This document shows positions 17,046-26,051 of a stretch of DNA of 64,000 nt, in pieces. The DNA comes from an uncultured Lachnospiraceae bacterium (GTDB lineage: Bacteria > Bacillota > Clostridia > Lachnospirales > Lachnospiraceae). The notes beneath the pieces were generated by a model. That model ran no database searches. It was not told the DNA's origin and was given only the letters and a program-made list of their open reading frames with translations. Every line of letters begins with the position of its first letter. Position 1 is the stretch's first letter. Location: the NCBI GenBank assembly GCA_910585215.1, contig CAJUDQ010000003.1:32796-96795 (forward strand), in the 5' to 3' direction. A program made the position numbers and the translations under genes.

Positions 17046-20000
17046 TTATTTCTCAGTTATTTTTTTCTTCCGGCATAATACAACCGCCAATTCAAACATA
17101 GAAAGAACGGATAACACAATCCATATCTTTATTTCTTTTTCGTCTCCCGTTGTTGGTGGTTCTGTTTTTTTATCTGTTTCATCATCCACATAATTACCAG
17201 CAGTTTCCCCGCTTGGTTTTTGAGTACTTTCCTCCGGTTTTTTGGTAGTTTCCTCACTTGGTGCTTCTGTACTTTCATTTTCACTGTCTAAAGATTTCCA
17301 TGCAATCATAATTGGTGACAATCCTTTTACAAGAAAACGAATCTCGTTCTCTGTTTTCATAACCTTCGGGATTTCTATTTCTCCTGCCAGAAATCCGTTC
17401 ATTGTGTGAGAAAACATATGAGTGACAATAAAATCATACTCTTTTTCATTTGTTCCTTCCGGATATGGAACTGCTACCATAATGCCTTCTTTCGGAAAGT
17501 TTTCTTCTGTAGCAACTTCCCATGTTTTTCCTCCATCAAAGCTGACCTGAAGCACGATATCATAAAGAAGCGTACAATCCTCCCGATAACCCGAATATTC
17601 CAGAACTGTTCTCACACATGCCTGTGCAATTTTTTCTTCTGTGTCATAGCCGGCATTTTTAAGACTTTCTGAAATATCTTTTATTCCTTCCGAAATCAAC
17701 AGACGCGTTTCTTCCTTTTTCATTGTAAGAAGAATTTGTTGTATGGTATTTTTATAATTTGCTTTATCTGCACCCTGATAACATGCAGTAACTGTTATAC
17801 TTTCATTTTCCTCTGTTGGAAGAATTTTGTCTGCATCCTCGATTCTCCATGCCCAGTCTGTATACTTTTTCAGTGAAATATCACCTACTTTCTTGCCATT
17901 TCTGATGACTGTATTCATAACTGAATCCGGCATATTGGGAGCATTTTCAGCTTGTAATACTGTAAAATCCGCCTTGACAGCACCAGTAAAGTTTCCGGCG
18001 CCTGTTATTGTCAAAGTGTATGCACCGGCATCCGTTACTGAATTATCAGAAATTTCATAAACAACATTCAAATTTCCAATTTTCACACTGTTTATTTTTT
18101 GTATCTGAATGGTTCCATTATAGGTCAAGCTCTCTCCCATTACAATCTCAAGGTCTGTTCTATCTGTAATATCCAGCTTTTCTATGGTATATTCCTCCGA
18201 AACGTTTGTGCCTCCTGCCAAGGTATAATTTGGATTGTCAAGGCTTATTGCCTGTGCGGTATATGTTCCGGCATTGACAGCTGTCGCATTAGCATAGCCG
18301 TTGACCGATACTTTCCACCCATTGACAGCATTGGACACATCGGCCAATATTCCATGCTGCTCTCCATTATAAACAAAAGTCTGTACATTCCAGAAAAGCT
18401 TTACTGGCAGCGGAGCGATTGTAAATTCTTTTTCCACTGTTCCTGTAAAATTACCTATACCTGTTATTTTCAAAATATAATTTCCCGCTTCACAGCCTGT
18501 ATTTTGTTCAATCGTATAGTCCCTGTCTGTCAAAAGCAATGTACCTGTTTTGATACTTTCCAGTGTCTGTGTCTGTACAGTGCCATTAAAAATCAATGGT
18601 TCTCCCAGAATAACAACTGCATCGGAAATATCTCTTTTTATAATGTCAACTATGATTTCCTGTGTTCCCAGATAATCATTGTTTTCTGCTTTTATTACCA
18701 GCTTGTAGCTTCCAATATCAACAGGTGCGAGATAATTGGGAATAGGTATATATTCATCTCCTGTTTTTTGATACCAGAAAAACTGACAATCACTGTTTTT
18801 TAACTCTACCATCTGTCCTTCTTCAGTCTGGGCCTTTGGAGTACCTGACCATTCTGCTGCTGTGCCATTGTATAAAAGCTGTGACTGCTTCATTCCCAAA
18901 ATTTCAAATCCTGAAAGCTGTACCGGAATTTTGTCAGTAATTTCTATTATCAAACTAGCATCGGAAATTTCATAATTTTTATTTGCAAAGCTTATTGTAA
19001 ACACTGCCTGTTTTCCTGCTTCTTTTACAATTTCTGTATCAAAAGACAATACGGTTTGATTGTATACACCCACAGAAGGTAAGGTATCAACTGACAGGAT
19101 ACCATCTTTATTGTCAATATCCGAAATACTGTAAACAGTAGTTCCCTTCACTTCTTCTGGAAGCAGCCTGCTTAACTCATATGAAATACTGTGTTTTTTC
19201 TGTTTGACTTTCTGCAGGGTATCCATAGTTCCTTTTACCTTGATTTTCTCAATTGCAAGTTCAAGTGTGGCTTCTGTGCCCAGATAAAAATTTTCATTAT
19301 CCTGTGGAATTTCCGCCTTGATTCTATAATTTCCGCTGTCCGTCGGAAGTCCGGTTTTATAGCTGTTATCTTCTGAATCAAGGTCCTGATAGAAATAAAG
19401 AATTTCTTTTTTAGAACCTTCTTTTTCTATGATAAAATCAATTCCCGCTTCTATTGGCTTTTCATCGTAAACAATTGATTCCCCGCTTTTTCCAGAAAGA
19501 ACAAGTGTTGTGGAATAATAAATCTGAAAAGAAATCTCTTTTTCTATTTTATTTCCTGCATGGTCTTCGGCAAAAACCTGAAGCGTATGCGCACCTTTCT
19601 CTGTGATTTCCATATTTTTGATATTGGTCTCGAACACTGGTACAAAGCTTTCTTCCGTACCGTTAAAGCCTCCTTCCGGCTCTAAGGATACAGGAGCTTT
19701 TTTATCCAGAGAATAGGAGGCTGATTTTAAACCTGCGCTGATTTCATTATTTATGTCGTCTTTTATATTGATATCTATTACGGCCCTGTGCTCAAAAGTA
19801 TTCTTTGTTTCATCGTATAGCTCGTTATTTACATTTATGCTGATTTTTGGCATCGCAGTATCTATGATTACCCGCTGTTTGCGCACAACGCTCTGATTAC
19901 CTGCCGTATCTTTCGCCATAATAGAATAATATCCGTCAAAAACAGCAGGAATAGTAAAGAATAGCATATATCCGTCGATTGTATTTCCAGTCAAGGTAAT

Positions 20001-22910
20001 GTTTTGTAACATACTGTCCATATTTGCATTGTTCATATTTGATTCGTCAACATTCGTCAAATGAATTTCAATATTTTCCTGTGTCAGTCCACTTTCATTT
20101 TCTGTAATTGGAACAGTTATTGTGATATAATCCTTTCCAATCAGCCAGTTCCAGATTTTTATAAAAATCCCTGTGCCGGCTTTCCCCTCTGTATAAGTAA
20201 AGTCTCTAAATTCCGGCTCTGTGCTGTCAATTTTTACTGATGCGAGAATCATTTCGTCTGTAAGATAGCCAGTCGCTGTTTCTTTCAGGAAATAAATATA
20301 ATTCCCGTCTTCATTCAGTTCCAAATCTTCCGCCGTCAGACTGTCCTGCCATACGGCCTGTTCTGTATTACAATCCGCTATCTGATATCCCTGCGGCGCC
20401 TGTATGGTAACGGGACCTGTATACCAGCCGTTTTCGCCTTTGTTTGTATCTGTCAATACTGCGCTGCCCGCTGCGTTATGGTAGTTGACAGTGATGTCAA
20501 TATCCTCCGAATAATCCGCCATATTTTCTGTTCCTGTATAACGGACAGAGAACGTATAAGTTCCAGATGTCAAGCCATTCTGTAATGTAGGAATATCAAA
20601 GGAAACCTCGCTTCCGCTGGTTACAGGCTTTGCCTCTGCAAGCTGGATTTCTTCACCGTCTTTTTGCATAAATACTGTGATTTCACCTGCCTCCGGCTCC
20701 TGATAATCTGCTGCCTGTATCTTATTTGCTTCGGACTGTGCCGCTGTACCGCTTAGTCTTGGAGTTACTTTTAAAGTGATTGTACTTCCATAGATAAACT
20801 CATTCTTTTGTACAGCGTTCTCATAACTTTTTAATGTAGTATTTCCCGCGTTGTCATTGTAAGTAGTTTCGGATTTTGCTACTGTGAAATCCTTTGATAA
20901 TGAATCGCCGGATTTTGTATTTGTATATACGGCCGAATAGGTTCCGGCGTCTTTGACTTCTGCCGGAACAATCGATTTTATCCAATTTTCCGTATCCACA
21001 TTTTTTATTGTAAACTCTGTATTACAAATCGTCTTGGTTGTGTAGTTTGAAATATCAATATCAACAATCGTATTTACATCATCCGTCTGGTCTTCACCAT
21101 TATATATCATTCCTTCTGGAACAATAATATCATCTGCCGTAAAACAAGCATGTTCCAAGATAAATTCTCCGCTTCCGCTTAGCATACCTTCGCCTGACAG
21201 ACAGTTTTCGTTATAAATGCTGAATACTCCATTATTTGTCAATCTGCCTGAAAGAAGCAGGAAGGTATGTTCTGGAGCTGTAAGAGTATCATCGGCGCCT
21301 ATCTCCACCTCTATATCTTCTCCAAGAAGTTGTTCGAAAAGAACTGCTTCACCATAGACCGTTCCCTCGTTTCCTTCAAAAATAATACTGTTTTCTTTGG
21401 TAATATTAATACTTTCACCGTCGTCACCGCCGCCGATAAAAGGCTTTTTTGATTTACCGGAATTGGCTCTGACAATGCTTCCCTCAATAGAAATATTTTC
21501 ACCCGAACTTGCCCTGCCGCCACCAATTGCAGCAGCAGTTCCATTTCCAGTAACGATTACATAGCTGTTTATAATAGAAATAGCTGTTCCAGAAGCCGCA
21601 TAACCGCCGCCTCCAATTCCGGCTGCACCACTATACTGACCGCTGGCGGCTGTCACTCTGCTGTTTGTAATAGAAATATCACTTCCAACTCCGGTATAAC
21701 CAGCTCCGCCAATTCCAGTACCAGACATTCCGCCAGTAGCTTCTACCACAGCGTTTTTTATATGAATATTAGTTCCATTTCTACTATTATCAGCCAATCC
21801 GCTGCCGCCGATTCCAGCAGAGTAACCAACAGCCTTCACCGTTCCTCCATTTATATAAATATCTGTTCCGTCGCCACCGCCACCACCAATACCGGCTCCA
21901 GAATTACCTTTCGCTGTCACAGTTCCATCATTTATAACAATATTACTCCCCTTTGCATTGATACTAGTACCACTGTTGCCGCCGCCACCGATACCCGCAG
22001 CTCCTTTTGCATCGATTATTCCGCCGTTTATAGTAATATTTGTTCCCTCTGCCCTGATACCGCCGCCGATTCCAGCATTGCTGTATCCTCCGTCGGCTGT
22101 CACAATTCCGCCGTTTATAACAATATTACTTCCAACGCCGTTGTCACCACCGCCAATTCCAGCACCAAAAGCTCCGCCAGTAGCATTTACAGTTCCGCCA
22201 TTTATGGTAATATCTGTTCCAGCGCCATAACCGCCACCAATTCCAGCGCCATATGACCCGCCTTTCGCTGTCACAGTACCCCCATTTATAGTAATATTAT
22301 ATCCATTCCCAACAGAAGTATCATAATTGCTGCTACTAGCGCCGCCGATTCCGGCTCCATATTCTCCTCCAATAGCTGTTACAACACCCCCATTGATAAT
22401 AATATCTTTTCCATTTCCCCTACTGGCTGCACCAATTCCAGCTCCATATGTATTTCCCTCTGATGTAATATTTCCTCCATGTATTGTAATCGGGCCATTG
22501 CTTTCCTTTGGTTCATATCCGCCGATTCCGGCCGCTTCCCCTCTAAAGCCCTTCGCTGTCAATTTCCCCATAGTCTCCCCTTCTGACTGAGCATATATGG
22601 TAATCTGATTCCCTTCTGGTACACGAATACCTTTTGAAGCCGCTAACAGACACTCATCTGTTAAAATCAGACAAACATTTCCCTGTACAGTAAGTACATT
22701 ACTGCAAGTCACTTCCCCGTTTACAACATACCAGCCCTCCTTTAATATTTCATCTGAATCTGTAAGTACCTGATATTCATTGCAGTACTTGGTTTCCCAT
22801 TCTTCAGTTTCAGTGTTATATTCTCTGTAAACAATACCTGCTTTTGCCTCCTCTGCCTTTAGATTTATTTTCTCCAATGGCAACGCAAAAAGTAATAAAA
22901 CCACTGCCAT
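17046..22910 (-). CDS. Giant sortase-anchored repeat surface protein, probably phase-variable (out of frame with its best start here)
   Basis: The open frame gives 1954 residues. In order: a hydrophobic segment (MAVVLLLFALPL) that is the core of a signal peptide; from about residue 115 to 510 some fifteen repeats built on INGGxVxAxGGxYGAGIGGG, which would form a parallel beta-solenoid; then Ig/bacterial adhesion-type domains and at least two MBG-like repeats (about 1390-1690, with YNGEQHGI and FNGTVQTQ type starts); a Thr/Glu/Pro-rich wall linker; and a sorting signal PPTTG (about 1918-1922) followed by a hydrophobic segment and RKKK tail. The ATG at 22910 has no Shine-Dalgarno and would cut off the charged part of the signal peptide. 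The proper start appears to be TTG at 22995, but a G10 tract in between breaks the frame (see the separate entry). With G9 the protein would be 1982 residues. It is probably an adhesin or glycan binder; the ligand is unknown. Confidence 0.85.
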   Translation of the reverse strand: MAVVLLLFALPLEKINLKAEEAKAGIVYREYNTETEEWETKYCNEYQVLTDSDEILKEGWYVVNGEVTCSNVLTVQGNVCLILTDECLLAASKGIRVPEGNQITIYAQSEGETMGKLTAKGFRGEAAGIGGYEPKESNGPITIHGGNITSEGNTYGAGIGAASRGNGKDIIINGGVVTAIGGEYGAGIGGASSSNYDTSVGNGYNITINGGTVTAKGGSYGAGIGGGYGAGTDITINGGTVNATGGAFGAGIGGGDNGVGSNIVINGGIVTADGGYSNAGIGGGIRAEGTNITINGGIIDAKGAAGIGGGGNSGTSINAKGSNIVINDGTVTAKGNSGAGIGGGGGDGTDIYINGGTVKAVGYSAGIGGSGLADNSRNGTNIHIKNAVVEATGGMSGTGIGGAGYTGVGSDISITNSRVTAASGQYSGAAGIGGGGYAASGTAISIINSYVIVTGNGTAAAIGGGRASSGENISIEGSIVRANSGKSKKPFIGGGDDGESINITKENSIIFEGNEGTVYGEAVLFEQLLGEDIEVEIGADDTLTAPEHTFLLLSGRLTNNGVFSIYNENCLSGEGMLSGSGEFILEHACFTADDIIVPEGMIYNGEDQTDDVNTIVDIDISNYTTKTICNTEFTIKNVDTENWIKSIVPAEVKDAGTYSAVYTNTKSGDSLSKDFTVAKSETTYNDNAGNTTLKSYENAVQKNEFIYGSTITLKVTPRLSGTAAQSEANKIQAADYQEPEAGEITVFMQKDGEEIQLAEAKPVTSGSEVSFDIPTLQNGLTSGTYTFSVRYTGTENMADYSEDIDITVNYHNAAGSAVLTDTNKGENGWYTGPVTIQAPQGYQIADCNTEQAVWQDSLTAEDLELNEDGNYIYFLKETATGYLTDEMILASVKIDSTEPEFRDFTYTEGKAGTGIFIKIWNWLIGKDYITITVPITENESGLTQENIEIHLTNVDESNMNNANMDSMLQNITLTGNTIDGYMLFFTIPAVFDGYYSIMAKDTAGNQSVVRKQRVIIDTAMPKISINVNNELYDETKNTFEHRAVIDINIKDDINNEISAGLKSASYSLDKKAPVSLEPEGGFNGTEESFVPVFETNIKNMEITEKGAHTLQVFAEDHAGNKIEKEISFQIYYSTTLVLSGKSGESIVYDEKPIEAGIDFIIEKEGSKKEILYFYQDLDSEDNSYKTGLPTDSGNYRIKAEIPQDNENFYLGTEATLELAIEKIKVKGTMDTLQKVKQKKHSISYELSRLLPEEVKGTTVYSISDIDNKDGILSVDTLPSVGVYNQTVLSFDTEIVKEAGKQAVFTISFANKNYEISDASLIIEITDKIPVQLSGFEILGMKQSQLLYNGTAAEWSGTPKAQTEEGQMVELKNSDCQFFWYQKTGDEYIPIPNYLAPVDIGSYKLVIKAENNDYLGTQEIIVDIIKRDISDAVVILGEPLIFNGTVQTQTLESIKTGTLLLTDRDYTIEQNTGCEAGNYILKITGIGNFTGTVEKEFTIAPLPVKLFWNVQTFVYNGEQHGILADVSNAVNGWKVSVNGYANATAVNAGTYTAQAISLDNPNYTLAGGTNVSEEYTIEKLDITDRTDLEIVMGESLTYNGTIQIQKINSVKIGNLNVVYEISDNSVTDAGAYTLTITGAGNFTGAVKADFTVLQAENAPNMPDSVMNTVIRNGKKVGDISLKKYTDWAWRIEDADKILPTEENESITVTACYQGADKANYKNTIQQILLTMKKEETRLLISEGIKDISESLKNAGYDTEEKIAQACVRTVLEYSGYREDCTLLYDIVLQVSFDGGKTWEVATEENFPKEGIMVAVPYPEGTNEKEYDFIVTHMFSHTMNGFLAGEIEIPKVMKTENEIRFLVKGLSPIMIAWKSLDSENESTEAPSEETTKKPEESTQKPSGETAGNYVDDETDKKTEPPTTGDEKEIKIWIVLSVLSMFELAVVLCRKKKITEK
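21380..22560. repeat. Degenerate tandem repeats encoding the GAGIGGG solenoid
   Basis: Within the giant gene, units of about 63-75 bases recur, each with a GGAGCTGGAAT-type core and an ATTATTAACGG/ATAAATGG-type core (minus strand). About fifteen units are present and differ at many sites, so they are old rather than freshly duplicated. Confidence 0.75.
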
Positions 22911-23010
22911 CAGAAAACTGATGCAACGTTTTATTTTTATGCCTGTTTTGCATTTACCCCCCCCCCTGAGCTAATATACAATTCTTTTGTTTCAAAATAT
23001 TATCCCTCCT
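22911..23010 (-). other. True 5' coding segment of the surface-protein gene with G10 slippage tract
   Basis: Reading the minus strand: AGGAGGG (23010-23004), eight bases, TTG (22995-22993), then codons for MKQKNCILAQ, then ten G (22966-22957). With ten G the frame meets TAA at once. With nine G it continues GGGKCKTGIKIKRCISFL and joins the long open frame at 22910, giving a complete signal peptide with lysine-rich n-region. The distance TTG to ATG is 85 bases, one more than a multiple of three. No other start codon is in frame between the upstream TAG and 22910. This is seen directly; switching is inferred. Confidence 0.85.
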
Positions 23011-23073
23011 GATTAAAGTAATTAAAATCTTGTTACCGCCAAAAACGGTTATTTTATAAAATCTCTCTCTGAA

Positions 23074-23142
23074 AATATACTTTTTATTTTTCAAAATTAC
23101 AATATTTCTGGGATAAATGGAAGATTTTTGGGACGAATGGAA
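23074..23142 (-). promoter_or_regulatory. Promoter of the giant gene with paired LytTR-type boxes
   Basis: On the minus strand TTGTAA (23102-23097), 17 bases, TATATT (23079-23074). Seven bases upstream of the -35 are two direct repeats: TTCCATTTATCCC (23122-23110) and TTCCATTCGTCCC (23142-23130), 20 bases apart start to start. Their cores TCCATTTAT and TCCATTCGT each match eight of nine positions of the published LytTR consensus [TA][AC][CA]GTTN[AG][TG]. The layout resembles the VirR boxes of Clostridium perfringens. Leader about 72 bases to the TTG. Confidence 0.65.
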
Positions 23143-23219
23143 TAAATAGATTACAAAACAAAAAGACAGTCAAAATCTTGTTTGCCTTTGGCAACAAAAA
23201 TTTTAACCGTCCAATCATT

Positions 23220-23660
23220 TCATATAAAATTTACGTATTCAAACAATTCCTCATATCTGCAAAATTTTCCATACCACCGACAACTGCTGCAGATTTCCTC
23301 AAATTGTTCTCTGCTGATTCGCCTGACTCCGGCCTCTGCCTCTTGAAGCGTATAGAGTCTGTTTTCCAAAAGTCCTGCATATTCTAATGTCAATCTGTCT
23401 TTTTTCTGCACATCTTCATTTCCAAGTATACAATACTTTTCTTTTTCTGAAAAATTTGGACATTTTCTGCAGATATCATCTGTTCCACAAACAAGCAAAA
23501 GTTCCTTTGCCCGTGGAAAAGCGCCAAATTTTTTATATTTATCCACGCCTGTCCTTGCCACTATTTCTTTCATATGTTCCGTAAAAATCTGATTATAACC
23601 ATTTCCAGAAAAAAGTCGGGTACAAAGCAGATGATGCCCTCGCAAAGTAATTTTATCCAT
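23220..23660 (-). CDS. DUF1284 cysteine-rich protein
   Basis: A 146-residue protein opening with LRGHHLLCTRLFSGNGYN, the hallmark of DUF1284. It has two cysteine clusters (CRKCPNFSEKEKYC near residue 70 and CSSCRWYGKFC near 128), consistent with metal or Fe-S binding. Function unknown. It is transcribed on the minus strand upstream of the giant surface gene, with about 120 bases between its stop and the giant gene's promoter; no operon with it is likely because that gene has its own promoter. The ribosome site is weak (AAGAGAG). Confidence 0.85.
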   Translation of the reverse strand: MDKITLRGHHLLCTRLFSGNGYNQIFTEHMKEIVARTGVDKYKKFGAFPRAKELLLVCGTDDICRKCPNFSEKEKYCILGNEDVQKKDRLTLEYAGLLENRLYTLQEAEAGVRRISREQFEEICSSCRWYGKFCRYEELFEYVNFI

Positions 23661-23867
23661 TCTGTGAATTTCTCTCTTCCCTTTTTCATTTATGTTTTAT
23701 ATACTTAAAAAATTAATATACAAATATAGCTTTCTAATATTGCCATTATATTATATTTTCAGGAATTTTTCCACTATATTTTTTGCCAACTCCCTCTGGA
23801 AAATTTCCTTAAGTTATGCTATGATTACTTTGCTGCTAAAATCAAAAATGATAAGGAGAAACCTACT

Positions 23868-24617
23868 TTGAAAATAACAATTATTGATGATGAAGAATCT
23901 GTAGGAATTTCTGTAAAAGAATTTATCTCAAAATACTGTTTTGAAAAATGCCTCTCTATACAATGTGATGTATATTCCAACAGCGCCGATTTTCTGTCAG
24001 TTATAGAAGAAAAAGCAGAAGCTAGAAATTATGATATTATTTTTCTTGATATCTTTATGAAACCCTTCGACGGAATCCAGACTGCCGAAGCATTGAGAAA
24101 AATCAATATAAAATCACTGCTTGTTTTTCTTACCCAAAGCAGCGAACACAGAGCAGACGCCTTTTTAGTCCATGCCTTTGATTATCTTGAAAAACCTATA
24201 AAAAATACAGAACTTGAACGGGTATTAAACGATGCTTTGGAAATACTGATGCAAAAGCGCCCTTACATAAATTTAACCATAGGGAAACAAGTCATGTCAT
24301 TTTTATATTCCGATATTTTATATATTATCGCAGATTCCAATTACCTTATCTTATATACCGACAGAGAGTACCGCTGCCGTATGTCTTTTGGCCGTATGAA
24401 AGCGATTTTGACCTGTGACAGCCGGTTTTTAATGATTAACAGAGGAGTTCTTATCAATCTTGACTATGTAGTGCAAATGGAAAATTTGAGCTGTCAGCTT
24501 GCAAACGGCTGCTCTTTTCCAATAAATAAGAAAAAAGAGGCCTCTTTAAAACAAGCTTATATTGCCAGACAATTCTCACTGAGAATGAATAAAATTTCAA
24601 AAGGAGAAAACCTATGA
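23868..24617 (+). CDS. LytTR-family response regulator
   Basis: A 249-residue regulator. Receiver domain with acidic pair IIDDEES and phospho-acceptor IIFLDIFMKPFDG; conserved Lys in YLEKPIKN. From about residue 140 a LytTR DNA-binding domain (DILYIIADSNYLILYT, FLMINRGVLINLDYV). TTG start with AAGGAG at nine bases. It overlaps the kinase by four bases (ATGA), forming an AgrA/AgrC-type pair. Paired boxes fitting the LytTR consensus lie 0.7 kb away at the giant surface gene promoter, a plausible target. Confidence 0.93.
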   Translation: MKITIIDDEESVGISVKEFISKYCFEKCLSIQCDVYSNSADFLSVIEEKAEARNYDIIFLDIFMKPFDGIQTAEALRKINIKSLLVFLTQSSEHRADAFLVHAFDYLEKPIKNTELERVLNDALEILMQKRPYINLTIGKQVMSFLYSDILYIIADSNYLILYTDREYRCRMSFGRMKAILTCDSRFLMINRGVLINLDYVVQMENLSCQLANGCSFPINKKKEASLKQAYIARQFSLRMNKISKGENL

Positions 24618-25933
24618 ATCTGCCTCTTATTCTACACGTCGCTGCGGAATATCTTATCATACTTCCTGCAATAGTTTTCTGTTTTCTTCCTGTCACAAAA
24701 TGGCTGAAGCTTGCACCTGCAAAGCTTTATCCCTTATGCACTATCATTGTTGTTCTGCTTTGTTTCGCTCTTGGCTGTCTGAATCCGAACAGCTTGAAGT
24801 ATTCTGCGAATACTCTTTTTCTGTTTCTGATGTTGATTTTTATGATTATATATTTTCAAACAGTACATCTGGACAAACAAAAACTGTTTTATCTTTTTTT
24901 GTCTTCATTAACAGCCCTGTCTTTTTGCAGACTTGCAGGAAATATTACAGAGGCGCTTATTTATCGAGAGGCCGATATTCATAAATATTTTGACTATGGA
25001 TTAATTGCACAATTTCTTTTCAGTTTTTTCTTTTTAGGCATTGCTTTTCTTTTCCGAAAAAAAATTGCATGGATATTTGAAAATTTTCACTCAAAAATAG
25101 TATGGCGGACTATCTGGACCATACCCGCTTTTATTACCTTTACCAATTTTATGATGGTTCCTGTAAAGTATCGCAATGTATGGGTTGGAAGAGCATTTCT
25201 GTTATATTTGACAATAGAAATGGTTCTGTTGTATTTTTTTATGTTTTTTCAATTTATATTTTATCAAATTGCAAAAACATCCTATGAAAAATATATGCTG
25301 GAAAAATCCTCTTTCGTCTATCAAATACAGGCCCGTCAGTATGAAGCATTAAAAAAATATATGGAACAAACCAGAAGCATGCGCCATGATTTCAGACATA
25401 TAATGATAACGGTGGGAGAATTGATTCAAAAAGGAAATTATGAACAAGTACAAAACTATACCAGACATTATTATCACGATATTTTAGATGAAACCATGCC
25501 ATACAGTTTTTGTAAAAATACCGCCGTAAATGCAATTTTATGTTATTATGCCAATATTGCCACGCATGCAGATATTCAAATAGACTTTCAAGTCGGACTT
25601 CCAGATAAAATTTATATTTCTGATATTGACTTGAGTATTGTTTTTGGCAATCTTTTGGAAAATGCTATAAAGATGGCCAAAACCGTACAGCAGAAAAAGC
25701 GCTGTATCTGTCTGACGGCTGATATAGATACCCCTGATTCCTTATATATTGTAATGACCAACAGTGTGAAAACGGCTAAACAGAGAGAAAGCCTGTCAGA
25801 CAATGAAGAATATATAGATAATTTGTCATCTGTCAGAAATATTGCAGAAAAGTATTGTGGAGTAGCAGATTTTTATGAAAATAAGGACAAATTTGCATCC
25901 AATGTAATGCTGAAAATCAAAAAATATGAATAG
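24614..25933 (+). CDS. GHKL-domain sensor histidine kinase (AgrC/LytS-like)
   Basis: A 439-residue kinase: six or seven membrane segments in residues 1-215, a dimerisation helix with SMRHDFRHIMITVGELIQKG (phospho-accepting His in RHDFRH), and a GHKL ATPase domain with GNLLENAIKMAK; the last part lacks a strong glycine-rich G-box, as is common in AgrC-like kinases. Such kinases often sense peptides. I looked for agrB/agrD-like genes within the window and found none, so the ligand may come from elsewhere. The gene is co-translated with the LytTR regulator. Confidence 0.9.
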   Translation: MNLPLILHVAAEYLIILPAIVFCFLPVTKWLKLAPAKLYPLCTIIVVLLCFALGCLNPNSLKYSANTLFLFLMLIFMIIYFQTVHLDKQKLFYLFLSSLTALSFCRLAGNITEALIYREADIHKYFDYGLIAQFLFSFFFLGIAFLFRKKIAWIFENFHSKIVWRTIWTIPAFITFTNFMMVPVKYRNVWVGRAFLLYLTIEMVLLYFFMFFQFIFYQIAKTSYEKYMLEKSSFVYQIQARQYEALKKYMEQTRSMRHDFRHIMITVGELIQKGNYEQVQNYTRHYYHDILDETMPYSFCKNTAVNAILCYYANIATHADIQIDFQVGLPDKIYISDIDLSIVFGNLLENAIKMAKTVQQKKRCICLTADIDTPDSLYIVMTNSVKTAKQRESLSDNEEYIDNLSSVRNIAEKYCGVADFYENKDKFASNVMLKIKKYE

Positions 25934-26051
25934 CTCGTAAAGGTCCAAATCAGTAGAAATTGTTTTATCCTTCCATAGCTATTCATATACTTATGTGAGA
26001 TTCCTGAGTTGACACAAAAACAGCAAATTGTTTTTCAGCCATTTCCCGCTG

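Noticed and set aside
21762..22256. Plus-strand open frame of 164 codons with Ser/Ala-rich translation inside the giant surface gene
   Set aside because: It is the antisense shadow of the GAGIGGG repeats; no ribosome site and strongly biased low-complexity composition.
22960..22970. Reading the giant gene as starting simply at ATG 22910
   Set aside because: No Shine-Dalgarno, and the hydrophobic core would lack a charged n-region. A far better start and n-region exist upstream if the G tract has nine bases.
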